Assembly (NCBI RefSeq): GCF_026013365.1
Contig: NZ_JAPDOE010000010.1
Coordinates: forward strand, 163,359-227,358
Source of the DNA: Paenibacillus sp. LS1
GTDB lineage: Bacteria; Bacillota; Bacilli; Paenibacillales; Paenibacillaceae
DNA length: 64,000 bases
Reading direction: 5' to 3'
Shown piece by piece: positions 34,090-43,458 of this stretch. How positions within the stretch are numbered: the first letter of the stretch is position 1; the number at the start of each line of letters is the position of its first letter. Below the pieces are notes generated by a model that saw only the letters and a list, made by a program, of their open reading frames with translations, did not search any database and was not told the origin of the DNA. A program made the position numbers and the translations under genes.

Positions 34090-35631
34090 TTGTTGAATCA
34101 ACCTTATGGTTTGCGGTTCGATATTTATGAGCGCGTTCATTTGTCTGAGGGAGTCCCTGCAATTGAGGAATTGGAGGAAATTGAACTATACCCGCGCATT
34201 CAAGTCATAGGACAGGATGATCATGCCACGTTAAGAGGACATCTTTTACTTACAGGTGCGTACAGAGGAGAAAATGAGGCTTCAGAGGAGCTCAAACATT
34301 TCATTCCTGTGGAGATCACGGTGCCGCTGAACCGGGTCAGATCGATTGATGATATTTCCATCGAGATCGAAAATTTTGACGTGGATCTGTTATCCAATCG
34401 CAGTCTGAACATTACAGGCGTGTTATCACTGCGAGGCATCGAGGGTTTTCCTGTTGAGGAGCCTCAAGTATGGTCGGCAGATGAGTTTACAGTTGTTCAC
34501 TCACCTGACATTCAGCATTCCAATCGTTCCGAGGAATCAGAACAGCCCGCCATCGATCCCAATGCATTTGCACAAGAGTATCTGCTCCAGCGGAGTGAGG
34601 AAGAGAGACTTGCGAATGCAGCAGAACTTGCATACGGTGCCCCGGAATTCGCTGATCTCCAGGATTATGCGAATGCGTCTTCGGCCGAGCCACTTCAGTC
34701 TGAGGAGCCAAGTGCGGAGTACGCTAATGAAAACAGACAACCTGATGCAAACGAAGATCTTGCATCTCTGGCAGCGAATGGAGATGAATTGGCATCCCAT
34801 GAGCAATACAGCGAACCGTCTCCCATCTCGTCATTTATGGCCGAGACCGCTGATCGGTTAGCTTCTTACCCTGAGTCGGAACCATTGCTGCCTCTGGAGG
34901 AAGAGCCTTCTGCGTGGTCCGAGCCTTCCGTGGATGCATTGCCTGCCAACCCGAGAAGTACAGATCAAGCAGTCTCAGAGCCTACTGCTCAATCATCTAA
35001 TGAGTTGGCAGCACCAGATGTACCGGACGCACCGGACGTATGGCACTTCGAATCAGCGAGATCTGTACCTCAGCAGGAGAATCAGGCAGTTGCCGATGTT
35101 CCAGTTGAACCACAGGCGGAGAACTGGCAGGGGGTATTCGCTTCGTCCGAACCAGGCAGCGCTGAGGAAGACCGACCGGCTTTTGAAGCGACTGGGGTAG
35201 ACGAGTTCGTGCAGAACGAAGCATTTGTTCCTGAACCTGTGGCTGAGACGGAAGACAAGCCGGAGCTGAAGGTTGCTTTTGGCAGCAAGAAAGAATCTGC
35301 ACCACGGCAAGAGGAGGGCGTAGGTATCTCTTCCTTGTTATCCTCTGGCAGAGCGGCACGCGATGCTGAAGTGGAGCGAGGCGACGAGGTTCCTGCTGGT
35401 GTAGTACAGGAAGAAGCGTATCCACCTGATGATGTAGAATGGAAGAATTTGTTCCTGGGAACGATCGTGGACCAGACCCCATTCCGCAAGGTGAAACTGT
35501 GCATCGTTCAGCGCGAAGATACACTGGATGCCATTGCAGATCGATACCAGTTGAGCACGAGGGAACTTCAGTTGTATAACCGATTATCTGAACAGGTTGT
35601 GGAAGAAGGTCAGATATTGTACATCCCTTAA
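34090..35631 (+). CDS. spoVID: Stage VI sporulation protein D (spore coat assembly)
   Basis: Mother-cell protein that lets coat layers encase the forespore and recruits SafA. The start is TTG 34090, nine bases after AAGGAGG. Residues 1 to about 130 form the conserved N-terminal domain (YGLRFDIYERVHLSEGVP). The middle, about 135-440, is low-complexity and rich in Glu, Pro, Ala and Ser. A C-terminal LysM domain (about 462-513, KLCIVQREDTLDAIADRYQL to VEEGQILYIP) probably binds a peptidoglycan-like surface or lipid II. The 513 residues are shorter than in B. subtilis. The safA homologue is at the other end of the window. Confidence 0.9.
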   Translation: MLNQPYGLRFDIYERVHLSEGVPAIEELEEIELYPRIQVIGQDDHATLRGHLLLTGAYRGENEASEELKHFIPVEITVPLNRVRSIDDISIEIENFDVDLLSNRSLNITGVLSLRGIEGFPVEEPQVWSADEFTVVHSPDIQHSNRSEESEQPAIDPNAFAQEYLLQRSEEERLANAAELAYGAPEFADLQDYANASSAEPLQSEEPSAEYANENRQPDANEDLASLAANGDELASHEQYSEPSPISSFMAETADRLASYPESEPLLPLEEEPSAWSEPSVDALPANPRSTDQAVSEPTAQSSNELAAPDVPDAPDVWHFESARSVPQQENQAVADVPVEPQAENWQGVFASSEPGSAEEDRPAFEATGVDEFVQNEAFVPEPVAETEDKPELKVAFGSKKESAPRQEEGVGISSLLSSGRAARDAEVERGDEVPAGVVQEEAYPPDDVEWKNLFLGTIVDQTPFRKVKLCIVQREDTLDAIADRYQLSTRELQLYNRLSEQVVEEGQILYIP

Positions 35632-35655
35632 TCCGTAGTTAAAGCCTTCGTTACG

Positions 35656-35687
35656 ACCCGTGATCCCCTTGAGGATTGCGGGTTTTT
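35656..35687 (+). terminator. Terminator of spoVID
   Basis: ACCCGTGATCC pairs with GGATTGCGGGT around a 6-base loop, followed by TTTT. Confidence 0.85.
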
Positions 35688-35740
35688 GCATGATTCGTCC
35701 CAAACCTGCATTCCAGCGCTCTTTATCCGCTGTTGTCAGG

Positions 35741-35769
35741 TTGACTATCGCGCACGAGCAAGGTATGAT
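35741..35769 (+). promoter_or_regulatory. Sigma-A promoter of the valS T-box operon
   Basis: TTGACT, 17 bases, TATGAT, about 360 bp before the valS ATG and just upstream of the T-box leader. Confidence 0.8.
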
Positions 35770-35775
35770 GTGTGT

Positions 35776-36088
35776 AGGTTTTTTGAAGAACAACGTGGAA
35801 CGGGAGTAGTAGACAGTATGACCTTTCAGAGAGTGGAATTGCAACGCTGTGAGATTCCGCAGGAACCAACTGATCGAAGTCGCCCGGGAGTTGCCTGTTT
35901 GAATACAAGAGATGAATGAGATGTATCATCATTTATTTCTGAGGTAGGATGGGCCGGTAGCAGCCGTTATCTGCTTGAAGTGTCACGTCATGTACAGAGG
36001 GTGAAGTCTATCTTGCTGTCGGCGTGAAACAAAGGTGGTACCGCGAAAGCTAACCTTTCGTCCTTTGATGGATGAAAGGTTTTTTTTG
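35776..36088 (+). promoter_or_regulatory. T-box riboswitch, valine type
   Basis: Leader that lets uncharged tRNA-Val prevent termination. The T-box core AAGGTGGTACCGCG is at 36032-36045. The competing terminator AACCTTTCGTCC/GGATGAAAGGTT with eight T is at 36052-36088. Stem I begins with the AGTAGTA loop-E-type strand (35805). Across from it, between CGGG and CCCG arms, is GAAGTCG, putting codon GTC (Val) at 35879-35881. A distal-loop-like GCTGTGAGA occurs at 35846. The specifier agrees with the downstream valS. Confidence 0.95.
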
Positions 36089-36129
36089 TTTTTTTTGGCG
36101 AAGATGATGAAGTAACGGAGGAATGACAC

Positions 36130-38796
36130 ATGTCTGAGGAAAAAAAATCAGCTGCAACAGAAATGCCGACCACTTACGATCCTAAGGCGGCAGAGGACAA
36201 ATGGTACTCCACCTGGATGGAGCGTGGATATTTCAAAGCCGGTCAACGTAAAGATGCCGAGCCGTATACAATTGTAATTCCACCCCCGAATGTGACCGGG
36301 ATGCTGCACATCGGGCATGCGCTCGACTTTACTCTGCAGGATATACTAATCCGCACGAAACGGATGCAGGGCTATGATGCACTGTGGCTTCCGGGTTCCG
36401 ACCATGCAGGTATTGCTACCCAAACCAAAGTGGAGCAGAAGCTGCGTGAAGAAGGTCTGACTCGTTATGATCTGGGACGCGAGAAGTTTCTGGAGAAGGT
36501 ATGGGACTGGAAAGATCAGTATGCTACTACCATTCGTCAACAATGGGGCAAAATGGGACTGTCGCTTGACTACTCACGTGAACGTTTTACGCTGGATGAA
36601 GGTCTGTCCCAAGCGGTACGCAAAGTATTTGTTCAATTGTATGAAAAAGGCCTTATTTATCGAGGCAAACGTATCATTAACTGGGACCCGGTGAACCGGA
36701 CAGCACTGTCCGACATTGAGGTTGAATATAAAGAGGTTCAGGGTCACTTGTACCATCTGCGTTATCCGCTCAAAGACGGAAGTGGCTACGTTACCGTGGC
36801 AACGACACGTCCCGAAACGATGCTGGGCGATACCGCGGTTGCTGTTCATCCGAAGGATGAGCGCTATGCAGATATGATTGGTAAAGTACTTGTACTGCCT
36901 ATCATCGGACGTGAAATTCCAATTATCGCCGATGATTATGTGGATAAAGAGTTCGGAAGTGGTGCAGTTAAAATCACGCCTGCGCATGATCCGAATGACT
37001 TTGAAGTCGGTCTTCGTCATGATCTGCCTCAAATTACGGTAATGGATGAGAGCGGCACAATGAATGCAGAGGCCGGCAAGTATCAAGGGCTGGATCGCAG
37101 TGACTGCCGCAAGCAGATTGTTGCTGACATGAAAGAACAGGGTGTATTGATCAACATCGAGGATCATACGCATCAGGTTGGACACAGTGAACGTACCGGA
37201 GCTGTTGTTGAGCCGTATCTGTCTACACAGTGGTTTGTTGAGATGAAACCACTTGCGGAGAGAGCGATTCAGAAGCAGCAGAGCGGCGAAGGGGTTAACT
37301 TTGTTCCAGACCGTTTTGAGAAAACGTATCTGAACTGGATTGAGAACGTTCGTGACTGGTGTATTTCCCGTCAATTGTGGTGGGGACATCGTATTCCTGC
37401 CTGGTATGATGAGGAAACCGGTGAAATCATTGTATCTGCTGAAGATCCGACGACACTGCCAGAGAATGCTGGCCGCAAACTGAGACAGGACGAAGACGTA
37501 CTCGATACTTGGTTTAGCTCCGGCTTATGGCCGTTCTCCACATTGGGCTGGCCGGAAGATACGGAAGACCTGCAACGTTATTATCCGACAAGTGTACTTG
37601 TGACAGGGTATGACATCATATATTTCTGGGTTGCACGTATGATTTTCACTGCATTGGAATTCACCGATGAGATTCCGTTCAAGGATGTGCTGATGCACGG
37701 TCTTGTTCGTGATGCAGATGGACGCAAAATGTCCAAATCACTGGGCAACGGTGTAGACCCGCTGGATGTAATTGAGAAATACGGCGCAGATGCAATGCGT
37801 TACATGATCTCAACCAGCAGTACACCAGGTCAGGATCTGCGTTTCCGTTGGGAACGGGTGGAGCAGGCTCGTAACTTTGCCAACAAGATCTGGAATGCTT
37901 CGCGCTTTGCATTGATGAATCTGGAAGGATTCACCTATGAGGAACGTGACATTAGCGGAGAGCTTGGTACAGCGGATTATTGGATTTTGCACCGTCTGAA
38001 CGAAACTTCCCGCGATATTACGCGTCTAATCGAAGCGTATGAATTTGGGGAAACGGGCCGTGTACTGTATAACTTTATCTGGGATGACCTGTGTGACTGG
38101 TACATTGAGTTTGCGAAACTGTCCTTCTATGGAGAAGATCCGGTTGCCAAGAAAAAAACGCAATCCGTGCTGGCTTATGTGCTCGATCAGACCATGCGCC
38201 TGATTCATCCGTTCATGCCATACATCTCCGAAGAGATCTGGCAGCATCTGCCGCATGAAGGCGAGACGATTACGCTGGCATCTTGGCCGCTATACGATCC
38301 TGCTCTTGAGAACCCAGAGGCTGTTGCCGAGATGAACCTACTCATGGATACCATCCGTGCAGTTCGGAACATTCGTGCAGAAGTGAACGTGCCTATGAGT
38401 AAAAAGATCGAGTTGATGGTCAAAGCTAATAGTGCTGAGACGTCCAGCATCATTCAGCGTAACAGCCATTACATCAAACGTTTCTGTAATACGTCCGAGT
38501 TCGATAGTGGGCTGGATCTAAGCTCACCGGATAAGGCAATGACTGCGATCATTACGGGGGCAGAACTATACTTGCCACTGGCAGGTCTTATTGATATCGA
38601 ACAGGAAGTGGCTCGCCTGGAGAAAGAGTTGCAGAACCTTGAGGGCGAAGTACTCCGTGTGGAGAAAAAGCTGGCGAATGAAGGCTTTGTTGCCAAAGCT
38701 CCTGCCAAGGTTATTGAGGAAGAGCGCGCCAAGCAAGCCGATTATTCCGACAAACGGGATAAAGTGATTGCACGAATCAAGGAACTGAAAGGTTAA
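36130..38796 (+). CDS. valS: Valyl-tRNA synthetase
   Basis: Class I aminoacyl-tRNA synthetase of 888 residues. The HIGH motif is HIGHAL at residue 60 (after PPPNVTGML). The editing domain (CP1) contains TTRPETMLGDTAVAVHP and PAHDPNDFEVG. KMSKS is in GRKMSKSLGNGVDP near residue 533. An anticodon-binding domain follows, and the C-terminal coiled-coil arm (VARLEKELQNLEGEVLRVEK) is valine-specific. GGAGG precedes the ATG. It is regulated by the T-box just upstream. Confidence 0.98.
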   Translation: MSEEKKSAATEMPTTYDPKAAEDKWYSTWMERGYFKAGQRKDAEPYTIVIPPPNVTGMLHIGHALDFTLQDILIRTKRMQGYDALWLPGSDHAGIATQTKVEQKLREEGLTRYDLGREKFLEKVWDWKDQYATTIRQQWGKMGLSLDYSRERFTLDEGLSQAVRKVFVQLYEKGLIYRGKRIINWDPVNRTALSDIEVEYKEVQGHLYHLRYPLKDGSGYVTVATTRPETMLGDTAVAVHPKDERYADMIGKVLVLPIIGREIPIIADDYVDKEFGSGAVKITPAHDPNDFEVGLRHDLPQITVMDESGTMNAEAGKYQGLDRSDCRKQIVADMKEQGVLINIEDHTHQVGHSERTGAVVEPYLSTQWFVEMKPLAERAIQKQQSGEGVNFVPDRFEKTYLNWIENVRDWCISRQLWWGHRIPAWYDEETGEIIVSAEDPTTLPENAGRKLRQDEDVLDTWFSSGLWPFSTLGWPEDTEDLQRYYPTSVLVTGYDIIYFWVARMIFTALEFTDEIPFKDVLMHGLVRDADGRKMSKSLGNGVDPLDVIEKYGADAMRYMISTSSTPGQDLRFRWERVEQARNFANKIWNASRFALMNLEGFTYEERDISGELGTADYWILHRLNETSRDITRLIEAYEFGETGRVLYNFIWDDLCDWYIEFAKLSFYGEDPVAKKKTQSVLAYVLDQTMRLIHPFMPYISEEIWQHLPHEGETITLASWPLYDPALENPEAVAEMNLLMDTIRAVRNIRAEVNVPMSKKIELMVKANSAETSSIIQRNSHYIKRFCNTSEFDSGLDLSSPDKAMTAIITGAELYLPLAGLIDIEQEVARLEKELQNLEGEVLRVEKKLANEGFVAKAPAKVIEEERAKQADYSDKRDKVIARIKELKG

Positions 38797-38814
38797 TATA
38801 TCTGGGTCGGATGG

Positions 38815-38844
38815 AGAGCTAGTATGCCATCCGGCCGCTTTTTT
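38815..38844 (+). terminator. Terminator between valS and folC
   Basis: GGTCGGATGG pairs with CCATCCGGCC (one wobble) around a 10-base loop, followed by GC and six T. Confidence 0.8.
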
Positions 38845-38874
38845 CAATCAAACTCGGGACCGAAGGTGAATCAG

Positions 38875-40251
38875 ATGACGGAATTAGACGGGACAGATGC
38901 AGCAGCTCCTTTACTTACGTATGACGAGGCCGTGGACTGGATCAATGGCCTTATTCCTTTTGGCATCCGACCTGGATTGGAACGAATCGAGGGTCTGATG
39001 TCCATGTTAGGCAATCCACACCAACGTCTCAAATTTATTCATGTCGCGGGAACGAACGGCAAAGGTTCGACTTGCGCTTTTTTGACGTCAGTGCTTCTTC
39101 AGGCTGGATATGATGTGGGCACCTTTACGTCGCCTTATATCACCAAGTTTACGAACCGTTTTCAATACAATGGTGAGGATATTCCCGAAGAGATTCTGAT
39201 TAAGCTCTCGAATCGGTTACGTCCACTGGTCATCGAAATGGCCTCCACTCCGCTTGGATCACCAACGATGTTTGAGGTGTCCACGGCTCTCGCGCTTCTG
39301 TATTATGCAGAAGAATGCTACCCTGACGTTGTGGTATGGGAGACGGGGCTAGGGGGAAGGATGGACGTAACGAATATTGTTGCACCTGTTGTGTCCGTCA
39401 TCACCAACATTGGTATGGATCACACGGATGTGCTTGGAGATACGATTGAGCTGATTGCTGGAGAAAAGGCAGGGATTATCAAGCCGGGAGTACCTGTGGT
39501 GACCTGCGCGACTCAACCCGAAGCTGTGAAGGTGATTCAGGAGAAAGCACAGCAGCTTCAATCAACCGTGTATTTGGCCGGAGATCAATTCTCTTATCAT
39601 AGACTGGACAGTAATGAGAGCGGACAATCTTTTCATTTTACAGGACCGTTTCGTGACCTGGACGTTCGCATCCGCATGCAGGGCTCACACCAATGTGACA
39701 ATGCAGCGGCTGCACTGATGGTGCTTGAATTGCTCAGACAATACATGGCGTTTATGCTGGATGACAACGATATTGCACTTGGACTGGAGAATGCCTTCTG
39801 GGCAGGGAGATTCGAAAAAGTCGTCGATGAACCCCGAATTGTGCTCGATGGAGCACATAATCCGGAGGGGGCTGAGTCGCTGGCCAAGAGCATTAGAGAA
39901 GTTTATCCTTACAACAAGTTAATTTTGATGATGGGTATGTTGGCGAATAAGCATCACGAAGCGTATTTGCAGCATATACTGCCACTAGTGGATACGCTGA
40001 TCCTGACCGAGCCAGATTTCCGACGCAAAATGGATGCAGCCGAATTGCTGCAAATTGTCGAACGGGTACGTCCCGCCATTGCGAAGCAGGAGCTGGAAAT
40101 CATCGTCGAGCCCGAATGGGCAAAGGCACTTGATCTATTGAAGTCACGGACGGAAGCGGAAGATCTGGGGGTGGTCTCCGGCACACTGTACCTGATTGCG
40201 GATGTGCGGGCAGCCCTTTTGCATCAAACCGATTCTGAAAAAGGTTGGTGA
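38875..40251 (+). CDS. folC: Folylpolyglutamate synthase / dihydrofolate synthase
   Basis: Adds glutamates to folates and joins glutamate to dihydropteroate. It is a Mur-ligase-type ATPase with P-loop AGTNGKGSTCAF, the FTSPYITKFTNRF Omega-loop region, ETGLGGRMDVTN, and C-terminal LDGAHNPEG. I chose ATG 38875 behind AAGGTGA; the ATG at 38824 lies in the valS terminator. The product has 458 residues. Its stop overlaps the murC start region. Confidence 0.93.
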   Translation: MTELDGTDAAAPLLTYDEAVDWINGLIPFGIRPGLERIEGLMSMLGNPHQRLKFIHVAGTNGKGSTCAFLTSVLLQAGYDVGTFTSPYITKFTNRFQYNGEDIPEEILIKLSNRLRPLVIEMASTPLGSPTMFEVSTALALLYYAEECYPDVVVWETGLGGRMDVTNIVAPVVSVITNIGMDHTDVLGDTIELIAGEKAGIIKPGVPVVTCATQPEAVKVIQEKAQQLQSTVYLAGDQFSYHRLDSNESGQSFHFTGPFRDLDVRIRMQGSHQCDNAAAALMVLELLRQYMAFMLDDNDIALGLENAFWAGRFEKVVDEPRIVLDGAHNPEGAESLAKSIREVYPYNKLILMMGMLANKHHEAYLQHILPLVDTLILTEPDFRRKMDAAELLQIVERVRPAIAKQELEIIVEPEWAKALDLLKSRTEAEDLGVVSGTLYLIADVRAALLHQTDSEKGW

Positions 40252-41627
40252 AAGTTTTGTTAAATACATCGGAACACGTTCATTTTATAGGGATTGGCGG
40301 ATATGGCATGAGTGCCATCGCTAGAGTTATGCTGGAAATGGGATATACCGTTACCGGATCGGATGTCGCTTCACAAGAGTTGACCGAGAAGTTGGCAGCC
40401 AAGGGAGCGAAAATATATATCGGACATACGGCAGAGCACGTCACTGGAGCAGACTTGGTTGTCTACTCTACGGCAGCGCCTGCAGATAATGTGGAGCGGG
40501 TAGCAGCTGCAGAGCTGAACATTCCGATTCTGCATCGCTCGCAGATGCTTGCACGTTTGTTGAACGAACGTAAAGGTGTGGCTGTGGCCGGAGCGCATGG
40601 TAAAACAACCACTTCATCCATGATTGCACTTGTTATGGATAAATGTGATACGGACCCGACATATATCATTGGCGGAGAAATCATGAATGTGGGTACCAAC
40701 GCGAAGGCCGGTCAAGGCGACTGGGTAGTCGCTGAAGCGGACGAGAGCGATGGTTCGTTTTTGCAGTACCATCCATGGCTCGGTATTGTGACCAATATTG
40801 AGGCAGACCATCTGGAGAATTACAATAGTGATTTTGAGGAGCTCAAAAAGGCGTATGTGCAGTTCTTGAGCCAGATTCGTCCGGAAGGAACAGCGATTGT
40901 ATGTTCTGACGACGAGAATGTTCAAGCGATTTTGCCAGAACTCAAGTCACGCATTACAACCTATGGTATTGATCGTGCTGCGGATTATACGGCAACAGAT
41001 ATTGTACTGGGCGATCGCCGAATTTCCTTTACGATGAATCATCAGGGTGCTGCAATGGGCACGGTGGAGTTATCGGTGCCAGGTAAGCATAACGTTTATA
41101 ATGCGATGGCTACGGTGATTACCTGTCTGGAAGCAGGCATTCCATTTGAGAAGATTGTGGCAGCGATCATCCAGTTCCACGGAGCCAAACGCAGATTCCA
41201 GGTATTGGGCGAGGCGCGCGATATGCTAATCATCGATGATTATGCTCATCACCCTACCGAGATTGAAGCTACGATTAGTGCCGCCAAGGCAACAGGCAAA
41301 CGCATTATTGCGGTATTCCAGCCACAGCGTTATACGCGGACGTTCTTCCTGCTGGATGCGTTCAGTCGTGCTTTTGCGGAAGCGGATGAGGTGCTTATTA
41401 CCGATATCTATTCTCCTGCAGGCGAAAAACAGATCGAAGGGGTAACCTCAGCCAGACTGGTTGAACTTATCGTTCAAAACAGTAATGCTTCTGCACGTTA
41501 CCTCCCAACGAAAGAGGAAGTTGTGGCTGATCTGCAGCATCGTCTGCAGCCAGGAGATCTTGTGATTACCATGGGCGCAGGTGATATCTGGAAAGTCGGC
41601 GATACACTTGCCAAAGGTTTGAAATAA
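40245..41627 (+). CDS. murC: UDP-N-acetylmuramate--L-alanine ligase
   Basis: Adds the first amino acid to the peptidoglycan stem peptide. N-terminal UDP-binding motif GIGGYGMSAIARVM, ATP loop GAHGKTTTSSMIALV, EADESDGSF, and C-terminal DDYAHHPTEIEATI and FQPQRYTRT are all MurC hallmarks. The start is TTG 40245 or GTG 40248 or TTG 40257, all overlapping or abutting the folC stop; no strong ribosome site, so coupling to folC is likely. This insertion between folC and the spoIIB-like gene differs from B. subtilis, which has comC here. Confidence 0.93.
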   Translation: MVKVLLNTSEHVHFIGIGGYGMSAIARVMLEMGYTVTGSDVASQELTEKLAAKGAKIYIGHTAEHVTGADLVVYSTAAPADNVERVAAAELNIPILHRSQMLARLLNERKGVAVAGAHGKTTTSSMIALVMDKCDTDPTYIIGGEIMNVGTNAKAGQGDWVVAEADESDGSFLQYHPWLGIVTNIEADHLENYNSDFEELKKAYVQFLSQIRPEGTAIVCSDDENVQAILPELKSRITTYGIDRAADYTATDIVLGDRRISFTMNHQGAAMGTVELSVPGKHNVYNAMATVITCLEAGIPFEKIVAAIIQFHGAKRRFQVLGEARDMLIIDDYAHHPTEIEATISAAKATGKRIIAVFQPQRYTRTFFLLDAFSRAFAEADEVLITDIYSPAGEKQIEGVTSARLVELIVQNSNASARYLPTKEEVVADLQHRLQPGDLVITMGAGDIWKVGDTLAKGLK

Positions 41628-41641
41628 ATCAATTGAGCAAC

Positions 41642-41676
41642 CGCCTGTCTTCGATAAGAAGCAGGCGTTTTTTTTG
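41642..41676 (+). terminator. Terminator of folC-murC
   Basis: CGCCTGTCTTC pairs with GAAGCAGGCG (one bulge) around GATAA, followed by eight T. Confidence 0.9.
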
Positions 41677-41745
41677 CGTTATACGGAATGTATTCTCCCG
41701 TCTCTGCATATAGCTGATATAAATGGGACAAAGGAGAGGGTACGG

Positions 41746-42975
41746 GTGAGCAATGCTAGAATGACGTTTCGCTTCGGGGATCATGAGTCGGACAAGCCTG
41801 AAAACAAGGGGATATCCGCGTCCAGTCCATTGGTGACGTTGAGTGAAGATTTGCCGAACAATCAACCGCTAACGCCTAAGCGGATGGATACAACCCCGTC
41901 TTGGACGCCAGAGGATATCCCCGGAGACTGGGGAGAGACGGTGCTGACAAGCTCTACTGTACCTGAACCTGATGAGCGAGTGAGCCATGATTCGAACTTG
42001 AATTTGGATGAGGCCCATTATCTTGGGAACCGATCCGGTTACGGTTATTATAATCAATCAAGAGATCCTGAAGAAGAGCGTCGTGATCTGTCCAATACGC
42101 ATGATGATCAAGGCCACGACTGGCTTGCAGATACAGAGAACTATTCCTATAAGCGCAATCGTCCCCCAAGGGGCTGGAAAATGATTGGTTCAGTTACCGG
42201 GGCACTCGTTACAGGAGCACTCTTTGGCATGGTTATTCTTTCATTTTTCAATAAAGAAGGAGCCGCAAAACCAGGCGATCTTCTTCCCGTCAATCAGGCC
42301 GTTTCCACTGTGACAGGTCAGGAAGGTGTTGCAGGCACAGAGCAGCAGCTTCAGACAGCAGCAACTGGCAGCACGTATTATGCACTTCAATATGGCGTGT
42401 TCAGTTCCCCCGAACGAGCGGAGCAGGCCAAGATTGAGCTGGCACAGGCAGGTATAGCCGCGGGTTCTGATCCTGAAGATGGCAATCGGGTATATGCAGG
42501 CATTTCGGCTGATCGTGAAGAGGCTAAGCTGCTTAGCACCAGACTTAAAGCTCAGGGAGTTGAACTGTACGTTAAGGAGATTGTGAACCCTGAGGTCAAT
42601 CCGGCCATATTCGGTGGCAAGCAAGAGGATGTACAGCTTTTCTTTACGAACAGTTCTGCATTGTTCGAACAATTGTCTACCTTGTCCATTCAGCAGCTGG
42701 GACAGTCTGCTCCGGCAGCAGTCTCGGCAGAAGCGATGACCGCAATTCAGAATAAGCACCAGTCATGGATGACCGGTTTGAATAGTCTTTCACCCGGCCT
42801 GACCGCAGAAGTACAACCTATTATCGGCGGTATGGAGAAATCGATGAACAGTGCAATAACGGCTATCGCGGAGTACAACAAAAACCCGGATGATGTGCAC
42901 ATGTGGTCCGTACAATCCGATCTGATGGAATATGTACTGCAGCAAAAAAAATGGCTTGAAGCAATTAAGCAGTAA
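41746..42975 (+). CDS. SPOR-domain membrane protein, SpoIIB-like
   Basis: Bitopic protein of 409 residues. It has a long hydrophilic, acidic cytoplasmic N-terminus (about 140 residues), one TM helix at about 145-167 (MIGSVTGALVTGALFGMV), and an outside part with a SPOR domain from about residue 208 (STYYALQYGVFSSPERAEQA). SPOR domains bind denuded septal glycan. Its place before maf-radC matches B. subtilis spoIIB, a SPOR protein of the engulfing septum; assignment is by synteny and architecture. The start is GTG 41746 after AAAGGAGAGG. A weak sigma-E-like pair (ATGTATT-12-CATATAGC, 41688-41714) precedes it. Confidence 0.8.
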   Translation: MSNARMTFRFGDHESDKPENKGISASSPLVTLSEDLPNNQPLTPKRMDTTPSWTPEDIPGDWGETVLTSSTVPEPDERVSHDSNLNLDEAHYLGNRSGYGYYNQSRDPEEERRDLSNTHDDQGHDWLADTENYSYKRNRPPRGWKMIGSVTGALVTGALFGMVILSFFNKEGAAKPGDLLPVNQAVSTVTGQEGVAGTEQQLQTAATGSTYYALQYGVFSSPERAEQAKIELAQAGIAAGSDPEDGNRVYAGISADREEAKLLSTRLKAQGVELYVKEIVNPEVNPAIFGGKQEDVQLFFTNSSALFEQLSTLSIQQLGQSAPAAVSAEAMTAIQNKHQSWMTGLNSLSPGLTAEVQPIIGGMEKSMNSAITAIAEYNKNPDDVHMWSVQSDLMEYVLQQKKWLEAIKQ

Positions 42976-43010
42976 CACGCTCTTTCCCATAACAACGCTT
43001 GGAAATACCT

Positions 43011-43051
43011 ATCCGGCAAGGAACTGGAAATAGTTCCCCTTGCCGGATTTG
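43011..43051 (+). terminator. Terminator-like hairpin after the SPOR gene
   Basis: ATCCGGCAAGG and AACT pair with AGTT and CCTTGCCGGAT; a short TTTGTGTTTG tail follows, so strength is uncertain. Confidence 0.7.
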
Positions 43052-43054
43052 TGT

Positions 43055-43083
43055 TTGTATTGACGTACAAAACCCCGTATAAT
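43055..43083 (+). promoter_or_regulatory. Sigma-A promoter for the DUF4321-maf-radC group
   Basis: TTGTAT, 17 bases, TATAAT, 38 bases before the small membrane protein gene. Confidence 0.75.
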
Positions 43084-43120
43084 AATGTGGGTGTCAAAAA
43101 ATGGCGAGGGAAGATTACCG

Positions 43121-43363
43121 ATGAAAAAAAACTTCGGCATGTTATTGCTGTTTCTGCTGCTCGGCTGGATGGCCGGAGCGTGGATCGCCAAGGCACTGCA
43201 GCCTGTAAAGGCAGTAGCCTTTCTTACGAAAGCCACGACCATACGTTGGTCGCCGCAGGCTGATCTGGATATTATCAGTTATGATATTTCACTTCAATTT
43301 CAAATGAGCCTTCTGAGTCTGATCGGTATTATTGCCGCTGTGTGGCTGTATCGCAGACTGTAG
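43121..43363 (+). CDS. DUF4321 small membrane protein
   Basis: An 80-residue protein with two TM helices: residues about 5-23 (FGMLLLFLLLGWMAGAWIA) and about 60-77 (LLSLIGIIAAVWLY). The short outside loop carries PVKAVAFLTKATTIRW. DUF4321 proteins are regularly found beside maf in clostridia and paenibacilli; their function is unknown. GAGGGAAG lies before ATG 43121. Confidence 0.82.
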   Translation: MKKNFGMLLLFLLLGWMAGAWIAKALQPVKAVAFLTKATTIRWSPQADLDIISYDISLQFQMSLLSLIGIIAAVWLYRRL

Positions 43364-43377
43364 GAGAATGACGAGTT

Positions 43378-43440
43378 ATGACGAAAAAAATTAAAATCAG
43401 TGACATCTATTATCGTGATCCGGACAGGATGTTGCCGTAG
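43378..43440 (+). CDS. Candidate 20-residue peptide before maf
   Basis: ATG to TAG reading MTKKIKISDIYYRDPDRMLP. AGGAG, formed at the stop of the preceding gene (43362-43366), is 11 bases upstream. The maf ribosome site AAGGAG begins four bases after its stop, so it could act as a coupling peptide. It may also be a gene remnant or chance. No family is known to me. Confidence 0.35.
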   Translation: MTKKIKISDIYYRDPDRMLP

Positions 43441-43458
43441 CATAAGGAGCCGTTCATT

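Noticed and set aside
33746..34162. A 138-codon minus-strand frame over the four-hairpin element
   Set aside because: It runs through the stems and into the spoVID start, has no ribosome site, and the composition follows the palindromes.
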